DNA of 62,335 bases from Dehalococcoidia bacterium (GTDB lineage: Bacteria; Chloroflexota; Dehalococcoidia; SZUA-161): assembly GCA_014874385.1 (NCBI GenBank), contig JACWAE010000034.1, positions 1 to 62,335 on the forward strand. The letters are read 5' to 3'. Numbering within the stretch: position 1 is the first letter of the stretch; each line of letters opens with the position of its first letter. A model generated the notes under the pieces. The model was given only the letters and a program-made list of their open reading frames with translations. It had not been told where the DNA came from and did no database searches. This document shows positions 18,098-25,952 of this stretch, piece after piece. A program made the position numbers and the translations under genes.

Positions 18098-19546
18098 TTA
18101 ACACCTGATGGGGCGAGCCTTCCAGTAATAGCTAGTGATACCCCGGTCGACGAAGACCTTTCTGAAAGTCATCTCTACCTTCATCCCTACCTTGACCTCC
18201 TCAGGGTTCCGATCGGTGAGGTCGAACAGCATCCTACCACCATCTTCGAAATCGATCAGCACTACAGAAGAAGGCGGGTCGGGAGCTGGCGCTAGTTGGT
18301 CCAGGGTGTAGCTAAATACAGTTGCCTTTTTTCTGGAAAAATCGTAGTCATCGAAGTCATCTACTGCCCCGCATACTGCACATACGCGGATAGGCGTGGT
18401 AGTGATGCCGCCATTGTCATACTGGGGTGTTTTGCAGCGCCTGCACTTGATTCCCCAGAGCCCCAGGAGGTCCTTTCTCTGCCTCCAATTGGCTGCTATG
18501 GATATATGTCCTCTCTCAGGACGCCTGGCCTGGTCCAGGGGCACGATTTCGCGCCAGCGGAGATAATCATTGTAGTTCTCCATCATATGCTTGGACTCCA
18601 AATGCTTGGAGAATCCGCGACCTGCTCCCAGTTTCTTGATGGCGTTGGTCACCTGTAAAACAAAAGCTTCGGCACCATTACCATAGCCTGCGAAGAGGAT
18701 TTTCTCGCCAGGTTCGGCCTGTTCGAGTGCGCTTACCAGCATCACAAAAGGCATAGCTGACCCCAGCAGTCCCAAGTTCATGAAGATGCCCGCTGGATCG
18801 AGCAATTGGGCGGGGTCGAAACCAAGCTCTGATGCAACTCGTCCGTGTCTTCTTACATCGCCCGGGGGATCGAAAACGACTTTGGCAAAGTCCTTGGGCG
18901 AAAGCCCGCACTTATTCATTACCCCTGTTAAAACCTCGGGCATCACCTTGGAGTAACTCTCATCCATAACCATACGGTCTTCCCAGGAACGAATGAAAGT
19001 GTCGTTTTCACTCCTCCACGTTGCCGCCAGTTCATCTGAGATAGAGTAGCTGTCTAAAATCTCAGCAATGACGTTCTTCTTACCCACAAGAATTGCTCCG
19101 GCACTATCTCCCAGAGCTTGTTCGTTTATCCCGGACGGAGGCGCCATTCTGGTGTCTGATGCTGCTACCAGAACGTTGCTGACCCGCCCAGCTTTCACAG
19201 CGTCCAGGGCAAATCCTAATGCTGTCGTCCCGGAGCGGAGCGAGCCCGTTATATCTGCTGTCTGAATATCCCGGCGCAGGTGTAGTGCCAGGGCCATTGT
19301 GGCTGAGCATAGCTTCTCCTTGTATGGAGATGTGGTAGTGGCAAAAAGGAGACCGTCAACTGTAGAGGTGTCTATTTCCCTCAGACAATCTATCGCTGCT
19401 TCCACAGCCATGGTCACACTATCCTCATCATAATAAGCAATTGCTCTTTCTCCGGGTATAGCAAAACCTCCCCAGGCCTTGGCAAAATTCTGTCGGTTTA
19501 TGCGGTGCCAGGGGATATAGGCACCATACGAGGTTATGCCTATCAT
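18098..19546 (-). CDS. HMG-CoA-synthase-like protein fused to a C-terminal Zn-ribbon/OB-fold (DUF35) domain
   Basis: A 482-residue fusion. Residues 1 to about 340 have the HMG-CoA synthase fold (MIGITSYGAYIPWHRI; GYGNGAEAFVLQV). From about 365 a zinc ribbon (CRRC...CAVC) and an OB-fold (VVLIDFEDGGRMLFDL, GMKVEMTFRKVFVDRG) follow. The segment aligning with ACKAGT reads SLRSGT and the one aligning with VFHQPN reads VFDPPG, so the canonical Cys and His are not found. It is the first gene of the 19.5 kb minus-strand block. The fusion shows that HMGCS-like and DUF35 partners belong together and supports the idea that they form a complex with the thiolases. Confidence 0.85.
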   Translation of the reverse strand: MIGITSYGAYIPWHRINRQNFAKAWGGFAIPGERAIAYYDEDSVTMAVEAAIDCLREIDTSTVDGLLFATTTSPYKEKLCSATMALALHLRRDIQTADITGSLRSGTTALGFALDAVKAGRVSNVLVAASDTRMAPPSGINEQALGDSAGAILVGKKNVIAEILDSYSISDELAATWRSENDTFIRSWEDRMVMDESYSKVMPEVLTGVMNKCGLSPKDFAKVVFDPPGDVRRHGRVASELGFDPAQLLDPAGIFMNLGLLGSAMPFVMLVSALEQAEPGEKILFAGYGNGAEAFVLQVTNAIKKLGAGRGFSKHLESKHMMENYNDYLRWREIVPLDQARRPERGHISIAANWRQRKDLLGLWGIKCRRCKTPQYDNGGITTTPIRVCAVCGAVDDFDDYDFSRKKATVFSYTLDQLAPAPDPPSSVVLIDFEDGGRMLFDLTDRNPEEVKVGMKVEMTFRKVFVDRGITSYYWKARPIRC

Positions 19547-19568
19547 AGAAATCTCCTTTCAACCCCTG

Positions 19569-19590
19569 ACAAGGGGCTTAAGCCCCTTGT
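19569..19590. repeat. 22 bp perfect palindrome, copy 1
   Basis: ACAAGGGGCTT followed by its exact reverse complement. An identical 22 bp palindrome lies at 57222-57243, 37.6 kb away. It sits just upstream of the first gene of the minus-strand block. It could be an intergenic mobile repeat, a transcript hairpin or a protein-binding site. Confidence 0.85.
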
Positions 19591-19739
19591 CTACCCCAGC
19601 CCCTCTGCGTTCACTGACTGCTAGCCTATGTGTTCTATCCTGGTTATCGTTTTAGTGCCCTAATTTCCTACTCTGAGGATAAAACCTTAGCCAGCCTCTG
19701 AGTATAGTGTTGGTACTTGTTTTATGCCACGGCTCTTTC

Positions 19740-19769
19740 TTGACAACTCTAAAGGGGTAACACTATATG
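19740..19769 (+). promoter_or_regulatory. Candidate sigma-70-type promoter for the response regulator gene
   Basis: A perfect -35 TTGACA at 19740-19745, an 18 bp spacer and a weaker -10 TATATG at 19764-19769. It lies about 120 bp upstream of the response-regulator start at 19889. Confidence 0.5.
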
Positions 19770-19888
19770 AGGTGGTGGTGGCATGGTGTAGACAACAGTG
19801 TTATCACCTGACATAATAGTACGAGTAAGTATAAGACAAACAAATGCTTCGAGCAAGAGCGAGCAGGGGCCTGGAGAGGAAAGAACAT

Positions 19889-20551
19889 ATGCAGAAAACA
19901 AGACTTCTCGTTGTAGATGATGAGGCTTTGTTCCGAGAGCTTTTATGTCGCACTTTGTCCGCAGAACCGGAGCTGGAGGTTATAGGGGCGGCAGGAGACG
20001 GGGAGACTGCGGTCCAACTTGCCAGGAAGGATAAGCCGGATGTGGTGATTATGGATATCGAACTACCTGGTAAGCTTGACGGGATTGAAGCAGCTCTACA
20101 GATCAAGAAGGAGAAGCCGCAAACTGGAATTGTTATCCTATCTGCTCACAGTGAGCGACGTTATGTGACAAGCTTACCCCTCGAGGATATACAAGGGTGG
20201 GCATATCTTTTGAAACAAACAGCGCCGGACCTGGCCACAGTCGTGCGCGCCATCGAAGGAAGTAAGGCAGGGATGGTGGTGTTGGACCCAACGGTAGTGG
20301 CGGGTCTGCGGCCCAGGCAAGGCTCGGCTGTGGCCAGGTTGAACCCCAGGCATCAGGAAGTGCTGGAGCTCCTCGCTCAGGGATATAGCAATGCTGCCAT
20401 AGCTCAATTGCTGAAGCTATCCCGTAAGTCGGTTGAAACCTACATAAATGCCATATACCAGGAACTGCATCTTTCCCACGAACAGGATATCCACGCCCGC
20501 GTCAAAGCCACACTCCTCTATCTGGAAAGCTCTAGGAGCCGTCAAGGATAG
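19889..20551 (+). CDS. NarL/FixJ-family response regulator (REC + LuxR HTH)
   Basis: A 220-residue response regulator. The receiver domain starts TRLLVVDDEALFRELL with acidic residues DDE and the phospho-acceptor Asp in VVIMDIELPG near residue 55. A LuxR-type helix-turn-helix (LNPRHQEVLELLAQGYSNAAIAQLL, then SRKSVETYI; positions about 152-195) follows. The open frame begins at 19844, but ATG 19889 is preferred: it follows GAGAGGAAAG and starts right at the receiver fold. It is followed by a second, receiver-only regulator and faces a HisKA_3-type PAS kinase, the usual partner class for NarL regulators. Target genes are unknown; the divergent 19.5 kb block is a candidate by position only. Confidence 0.9.
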   Translation: MQKTRLLVVDDEALFRELLCRTLSAEPELEVIGAAGDGETAVQLARKDKPDVVIMDIELPGKLDGIEAALQIKKEKPQTGIVILSAHSERRYVTSLPLEDIQGWAYLLKQTAPDLATVVRAIEGSKAGMVVLDPTVVAGLRPRQGSAVARLNPRHQEVLELLAQGYSNAAIAQLLKLSRKSVETYINAIYQELHLSHEQDIHARVKATLLYLESSRSRQG

Positions 20552-20652
20552 ACGAGGAAAATCGTCAAGCTGGCACTATGTTATCTGTCCTCAGAGCCGT
20601 TACTCTAGTTATGGGCGGGGGTGTAAAGGCCTTGCCAGGGGAGAGATGCATA

Positions 20653-21021
20653 GTGTACAGAGTTATTGTAGTTGATGACGAGCCAGAGTTTCGCGAATGG
20701 CTTAAGTCGTTGATGGAAAACAGCAAAGACTTCAAATTAGTGGGCGAGGCTAAAACCGGAACAGAAGCTGTTTACCTCATTCCATCCCTTTTGCCGGACC
20801 TTGTGATCGCAGATATGTATATGCCAGAGCCGGATGGTTTGGAGGTGGCCCGCTATGTTCAGAGCCATTTCTCAGGCATGAAAGCGATAGTTGTTAGTGC
20901 CTACGAGGAACGAGTCTATGAAAGGCTGGCGAGAGAAGAGGGTGCACTGGCGTTTATCCCAAAAGCGAGGCTTTCTCTGGATGCCCTGCGCCAGGCCCTG
21001 AAAGGGGAAGTAAAGCCGTGA
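20653..21021 (+). CDS. Receiver-only (CheY-like) response regulator
   Basis: A single receiver domain of about 122 residues, VYRVIVVDDEPEFREWLKSL, with phospho-acceptor Asp in LVIADMYMPEPDG and a Lys in the IPKA segment. There is no output domain. The frame is open back to 20578, but GTG 20653 is chosen because GGGGAGAG lies upstream and the receiver fold begins immediately. Its last 68 bp overlap the convergent 3' end of the histidine kinase gene. It probably acts by protein-protein interaction or as a phosphate sink in a relay with the kinase and the LuxR-type regulator upstream. Confidence 0.85.
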   Translation: MYRVIVVDDEPEFREWLKSLMENSKDFKLVGEAKTGTEAVYLIPSLLPDLVIADMYMPEPDGLEVARYVQSHFSGMKAIVVSAYEERVYERLAREEGALAFIPKARLSLDALRQALKGEVKP

Positions 21022-23323
21022 CCTCAGTCCCTTCGCCTGGAGCGCTTCTGATAGTGCACTTGCCGCCGCCTACCTCAGCATAGTCCTGCATCATCAATAA
21101 ACCCCGTCCGCCGGAGACGCTCTTGGGTTCGAACCCCTGGGCATTATCGCGCAGAGTCAGGAACAGCCATTCCTTAGGGAGCAGCTTCAACCCAACAGTG
21201 ATTTTGCTTGCCTTGGTATGTTTGACCACATTGGTCAGGGCTTCCTCGGCGATACGATATGCTGCAAGCCTCACCCCCTCCGAAATCAACTGAGGATTCA
21301 GCCTTTCCCGCCGCATGAGTTCTTCATCCAATTCCATCTCGATGTTCAAGGATACCTCAAATTGGTCTCCTAATGACTGAAGAGCCGCAACCAACCCTCG
21401 GCGTAGAATAGAGGGGTAGAGCCTGTGGCTGATGGGGCGGACGTGGTTATCCAGTAATTCGCCCAATTTCTGGCGCAGGTCTCGTATTTCTTGAGCCAGC
21501 TCCCCAGCCGGCGCCTTGCGCTCCAGTTCAGTAAGCCGATGCAGCAGGATGATAAGCCTGTTCTGGACTGACCCGTGGAGCTGCTGCGCGATGTCTCTGC
21601 GCACTGACTCTTGCGCAACTATAATGCGTTGCAGCGATAGCTGCAATTCCTCCGCTCTGGCCAGGGCTGCCGCATGTTCAACCCGTTCCTGTTCCGCTAT
21701 CTTGCGTTCGGTGATGTCGCGAAAATTGGTGAGAATACCGCCTACAACCGGGTCGTTAAGGAAATTTCTAGCCATAACCTCAAGAGTACGCCATGAGCCA
21801 TCCCTGTGTTGAGCGCGCAGTTCGCCTTGATATGTGGAACCGGGCTTTTTTACTAGTTCGGTGAATGTCTTAATGACGTCTGCCTTATCATCCGGGTGGA
21901 TAAACATAAACGAGTTCTTGCCTTTGTGCCCCTCCGCCTTGTATCCCAACACGCGTTCAATTGAGGGGCTTTGGTAGAGGATGTCTCCATTGCTGTTGAG
22001 TATCGCCACATCGTCCAATGAGTTCTCGATCATCACCCGGAAATGCTCTTCCCTCTGCTTCAGCGCTTCCTGAGCACGCTGACGCTCGGTCACATCGCGG
22101 TAATTAATAACGATACCTTTAACCGCTGGATTATTCAGAAGATTATTTGCGATCCCTTCCATTATGTGCTCCGTACCATCCTTATGCAGGAAGTGGATTG
22201 CTGCCGGTACTGCCTGCGCCGGATGTTTGGCAAGTCTCTTGAATGTTTTGATAACTTTCTCTCTATCGTCCGGGTGAACAAAGTCGAGTATGCTCTTTCC
22301 AATCAATTCTTCAGGTTTAAGGCCCATTATTTTTTCCGCAGATGGACTTTCATAGCTGATCGTCAGGTCTTCATTTACAATCGCGATGCCGTCCAGAGAG
22401 TTCTCGATGAGTGCCCGAAAGTGTTCCTCTCTTTCCCGCAGCATCTCCTCTGCCCACTTGCGCTCGGTGATATCTCGGGCATTCACTACGAAACCCCTGA
22501 CAGTGGGGTCATCGACAAGGTTATTCGTGATACCTTCAACTATATGCCATGAGCCGTCTTTATGCCGGAAACGTACCTCTAGGGCTACAGGTTGGCGGGG
22601 ATTTTTGGTGAAGCTGTCGAAGTTGGCGGTGATATACTGTACATCTTCGGGGGAAAGGAACTCCAGTGCGTTCTTGCCAACTACCTCTTCCGGAAGGTAA
22701 CCCATTATCCGTTCCACCGAAGGGCTCACGTAGCGAACGGTCATGTCGCTATTCGTAATCAGGCTGATGTCCATAGAGTTATCGATGAGTACCCTGAAGT
22801 TTTCCTCTCTTTTCCTGAGCGCCTCCTCAGCCCGCTTACGCCTGGTGACGTCTCTCATGACAGCGACCAGCGTTTTGGGAATTCCCTCCGCATCTTTGAT
22901 GACCGAAGCGGCAAAACTAATAGCGATTTCCTCTCCAGCTTTGTTCACAGCGCCGATATCTATGTGTTCAGAGGTACCCTTTTCTAAGACCTCTTTAAAA
23001 GCCTCTTTTGCTCTCTCTCTGTCACGCGCTCTACGGTATGTGGGCAAATTAAGTGCAGGCGTTCCGACCAGTTCACTTGCCTTGTATCCGAGCAGTTTTT
23101 CAAAAGCTTTGTTGACATAAACTACTTTGCCCTCTGTATCTACCAGCATGACACCATCAGCCATCTCTTCTACGGCTGCTGATCTGACAAGTTTGCGCTT
23201 AAGCACTGTTGCGTCAATTCTGCCTATCTCGGAATTGGACTTCTCAAGTTCCGCGACACGCTTGTGAAGGGCTTCCAGTTCCTTTATGAGTTGGTTCCTG
23301 GTCTTCTCTGCTTCTTTGGCCAT
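20954..23323 (-). CDS. Cytoplasmic multi-PAS sensor histidine kinase (HisKA_3/HATPase)
   Basis: About 789 residues with no transmembrane segment. A short coiled coil (ELEALHKRVAELEKS) is followed by four PAS/PAC units with repeated linkers such as REEHFRALIENSLD and ITERK. The HisKA_3 phospho-acceptor is in IAQQLHGSVQNRL (near residue 577). The HATPase domain has the N-box EEALTNVVKHTKA, DNAQGF and GGRGLLMMQDYAE. This is the NarX/LiaS-like class that signals to NarL-type regulators, one of which is encoded nearby on the other strand. ATG 23323 is preferred over 23359 because a GGGGGTGA sequence precedes it. The PAS ligands (heme, flavin or small molecules) cannot be told from sequence. Confidence 0.9.
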   Translation of the reverse strand: MAKEAEKTRNQLIKELEALHKRVAELEKSNSEIGRIDATVLKRKLVRSAAVEEMADGVMLVDTEGKVVYVNKAFEKLLGYKASELVGTPALNLPTYRRARDRERAKEAFKEVLEKGTSEHIDIGAVNKAGEEIAISFAASVIKDAEGIPKTLVAVMRDVTRRKRAEEALRKREENFRVLIDNSMDISLITNSDMTVRYVSPSVERIMGYLPEEVVGKNALEFLSPEDVQYITANFDSFTKNPRQPVALEVRFRHKDGSWHIVEGITNNLVDDPTVRGFVVNARDITERKWAEEMLREREEHFRALIENSLDGIAIVNEDLTISYESPSAEKIMGLKPEELIGKSILDFVHPDDREKVIKTFKRLAKHPAQAVPAAIHFLHKDGTEHIMEGIANNLLNNPAVKGIVINYRDVTERQRAQEALKQREEHFRVMIENSLDDVAILNSNGDILYQSPSIERVLGYKAEGHKGKNSFMFIHPDDKADVIKTFTELVKKPGSTYQGELRAQHRDGSWRTLEVMARNFLNDPVVGGILTNFRDITERKIAEQERVEHAAALARAEELQLSLQRIIVAQESVRRDIAQQLHGSVQNRLIILLHRLTELERKAPAGELAQEIRDLRQKLGELLDNHVRPISHRLYPSILRRGLVAALQSLGDQFEVSLNIEMELDEELMRRERLNPQLISEGVRLAAYRIAEEALTNVVKHTKASKITVGLKLLPKEWLFLTLRDNAQGFEPKSVSGGRGLLMMQDYAEVGGGKCTIRSAPGEGTEVTALLPLSGPGAGHPEKASLLG

Positions 23324-23601
23324 GGTGCCGCTCACCCCCAGCCGCTTTTTGCCGAGCATAGTTTTTAGGAGAAATCGACGGTGTATCGAAAATCATATCA
23401 AAAACACCAAATTTACGCAACTTGCAAGGAGGTTCTCTAGCGAACTGCGCTTGCATGGAAGAAAGAGAAATGGACAAGGCAGAAATATTAGCTCAGTTGT
23501 GTACTAGGCACTTGCGGGATTTTGACGAATGCCGGATGTGAAGATAGAATTATTAGGGCGAGTGCGTTTGTTTCTACCCAGTGAAATAAAGGTGTTGAAA
23601 T

Positions 23602-24318
23602 ATGAGAGTGGAAGAGCTCAGGAACTATGGCAAGGGCTTGATGGATAGTATGCCCGATCCCGAAATGATAGAACGTGAGGGTAAGATGAGGAGGAGGATG
23701 CACCAGGAGTTAGAGAGGGAGCTGGGGCGTACTGGTGCGACTGAGCTTATGTCTAGAATGAAGGAAGAGGCCGAGCACATGAAGGCCCAGGACTTGTCAA
23801 GTCTCAAGAAGCGTGGACTCCGCGACCAGAGATTTATTGAGTCAGTCATTAAGAGGATCGCGCTAATGAAGGCATTGGCGGATATGATAGGTATGGAGAA
23901 GGCATCAGCGTTACAATGCAGGCTGGTGGAAAATACCATATGGGAATTGATGTCACCGATGTGGCCATCGGTAGATGATTACAAGCGTTGCGGCAATTTC
24001 TTTGAGGCTTTCAAGAAATACGGCATGGCTGCTATGGTTGCAAATGCACGTGCCGGGCTGCACGATGTGGAGATAGTAGAAGACTCGCCCACCGCGCTTG
24101 CTTATAACGTCAAGTATTGTGTCTGGCATGAAGTGGCCAAATTGTTCGGTGACCCCTATCTGTGTTACCCTTCTACATGCTACGGCGATGAAGTCACTAT
24201 CCCCAGGGTGTTGAGTCAGGCGGGGTGTCGGTTCAAGCGTGCCGGGACTTTAGCCCAGGGAGCACCAGTGTGTGACTTCAGATATGAGCTTCTTGCTCTT
24301 GACGACCATCAACGCTAG
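23602..24318 (+). CDS. L-2-amino-thiazoline-4-carboxylate hydrolase (ATC hydrolase)-like protein
   Basis: A 238-residue soluble protein. The C-terminal half has the layout I associate with the ATC_hydrolase family (PF14196): a YCVWHEVAKLFGDPYLCYPSTC stretch split as CVWHE...LCYPSTC, then YGDE and a terminal CDFRYEL. The Cys in CDFRY is typical of the family. The N-terminal 80 residues are a charged, Met-rich helical region. Family members are mostly uncharacterised; the founding enzyme hydrolyses a cyclic thiazoline to a cysteine derivative. The stop codon overlaps the convergent stop of the propeller-like gene at 24315 by 4 bp. The real substrate is unknown. Confidence 0.65.
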   Translation: MRVEELRNYGKGLMDSMPDPEMIEREGKMRRRMHQELERELGRTGATELMSRMKEEAEHMKAQDLSSLKKRGLRDQRFIESVIKRIALMKALADMIGMEKASALQCRLVENTIWELMSPMWPSVDDYKRCGNFFEAFKKYGMAAMVANARAGLHDVEIVEDSPTALAYNVKYCVWHEVAKLFGDPYLCYPSTCYGDEVTIPRVLSQAGCRFKRAGTLAQGAPVCDFRYELLALDDHQR

Positions 24319-25886
24319 GTGATCCTATCTCGAATCATCACCACACCAAAGATAGTGGTAGAAATTGCTATCCCTCCTTTAGGGTGCAGCCAAAGACTAC
24401 CTTGCCAATTGTTATATCCTATCCCCGTTCCTATAAGTTTCTTGTATACCGTTTCGCCGGTTTTGAAATCCATAGCAGTAAGATACCATTTGGATCTGCA
24501 GCAGGACACAACCCGGTCGTAGATATACACCAGACCATTACCCATGGATAGCCTGAACCCGCCGACGCTCTTCTCATTGGTTGACCATATCTCTTTGCAG
24601 GTATATGTGCCGTCTTTATTTCTTACAGCGTCTACGCGGGTCAGTCCCGGTTCGACGGGGCGGGAGAAGGGAAATGTATGGGGCCCCCAGTTATTCTCGA
24701 CAATCGCCGAATATATCCCGTTGCCGTTGCCATTCTCGTCTGCATGCGCAAAAGCAATTGCTGTGAGGTCTGTGGCGCTCTTGCCTTCTGCAAATAGCGG
24801 CACGCTGCCCACGACAGCACCGTCTGAACGCTTAATAAATAGCAGATTTATCCGCGGCTCTGCATTGTCTGCAATAATAATCAGCCCCTCTTCCGGGGTA
24901 CCCGTTATTGTCACCGACGTTCCCGAGCCCACGCTGATCAGGCCAGCCTTTCGCTCGGCAGCTTTGGAATACCCTGAGCGCCAGTCTATGACAGGGTTGC
25001 CCGTGCCATCGTGTCTGAAGCGGTACATAGCCTGGTCGGAGATGATAAAGACTCCATCCTCGCCGACAGCAAAGGAGTTCTCAACCAGCTCACCATGTAT
25101 TCGCATCTGGCGAACCACACCGGTATCCATATTTATCGTGCCCACTACTCCCTGCACACTGGCGAACCAATAATATTTACCGTCCCAGTCCGGCAGCACA
25201 AAAGCTGGGCTATCGTCTGTACCGGGCACCATGTAAGATGAGAGGTCGTATTCGCGTACCAGCTCGAACTTTTTGCGTTTAACCATATCGGGAGCCTGGA
25301 CGACCTGGACAGTATTCTTAGTTGTAGGCACTACAGCGCAGTCATTGTGGTCAAGGTAGAAATACATTCCTGCACCCAGATACTCCCAGGGCCTTATACC
25401 TTTAAAGAAAAAAGTCCAACTCCGGGGAGGCAGGTCATATGATGCCAGTTTCTCCAGAGTATCGGGATCCGTTAGCTCTAGCCACAATTTCATGCCGTTA
25501 CCGCCGACCCCGACAAGACGTCTCTTGCTGTCGAAGGTAATCGTGCCGTATCCTCCAAAACCTTCCGTCCTCGAGATGATTTCTGAATTTATCCCGAGTG
25601 GTCCGCTTGCCTCATAGGTGTCACTGATATAGGCATCGCAGTGCATATTGCTGCCGGGATTGGGCGCCATAAACGCATGCTGGGGAACTTTCACATGAGG
25701 TACTGGATGGGAGAATTCTTGGGGATGGAATCGGATTAGCTTATCGCGCTCTGACACCGTAAAGCGAAGCGGACAGTTGGGGATAGGTTTTATCTTGCCC
25801 GGGCGCAGCTTCGTTATTAACAGAATACAAATAGCGCTGATTGCCAGCGAAGCAAGAGCTATGTATGACAGGATTTTCTTTTTCAT
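24315..25886 (-). CDS. Membrane-anchored, propeller-like secreted protein of unknown function
   Basis: A 523-residue protein with an N-terminal signal anchor (KKKILSYIALASLAISAICILLI as Lys-rich start plus hydrophobic stretch, residues 2-24), so the rest should lie outside the membrane. The body has many short repeating beta segments with Gly/Asp turns (YYWFASVQGVVGTINMDTG, GVFIISDQAMYRF), like WD/PQQ-type beta-propellers. I do not recognise a specific family. It is the last gene of a minus-strand group with a PAPS-type sulfotransferase and APS kinase, so it may bind or process an exported sulfated product. Arylsulfate sulfotransferases are also propellers, but I could not identify their catalytic signature here. 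The ATG has an AAAGGAG site. Confidence 0.6.
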   Translation of the reverse strand: MKKKILSYIALASLAISAICILLITKLRPGKIKPIPNCPLRFTVSERDKLIRFHPQEFSHPVPHVKVPQHAFMAPNPGSNMHCDAYISDTYEASGPLGINSEIISRTEGFGGYGTITFDSKRRLVGVGGNGMKLWLELTDPDTLEKLASYDLPPRSWTFFFKGIRPWEYLGAGMYFYLDHNDCAVVPTTKNTVQVVQAPDMVKRKKFELVREYDLSSYMVPGTDDSPAFVLPDWDGKYYWFASVQGVVGTINMDTGVVRQMRIHGELVENSFAVGEDGVFIISDQAMYRFRHDGTGNPVIDWRSGYSKAAERKAGLISVGSGTSVTITGTPEEGLIIIADNAEPRINLLFIKRSDGAVVGSVPLFAEGKSATDLTAIAFAHADENGNGNGIYSAIVENNWGPHTFPFSRPVEPGLTRVDAVRNKDGTYTCKEIWSTNEKSVGGFRLSMGNGLVYIYDRVVSCCRSKWYLTAMDFKTGETVYKKLIGTGIGYNNWQGSLWLHPKGGIAISTTIFGVVMIRDRIT

Positions 25887-25952
25887 TTTCGTCTCCTTTG
25901 CGGTTTTATCTCTTGGCCCTCACTATTTACTCTCCTACATTGCCTCCTTGTC

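Noticed and set aside
13001-19546. Mevalonate pathway (thiolase, HMG-CoA synthase, DUF35)
   Set aside because: The gene order recalls the archaeal complex, but the HMGCS-like proteins lack the catalytic residues by eye and no HMG-CoA reductase or kinase genes are present.
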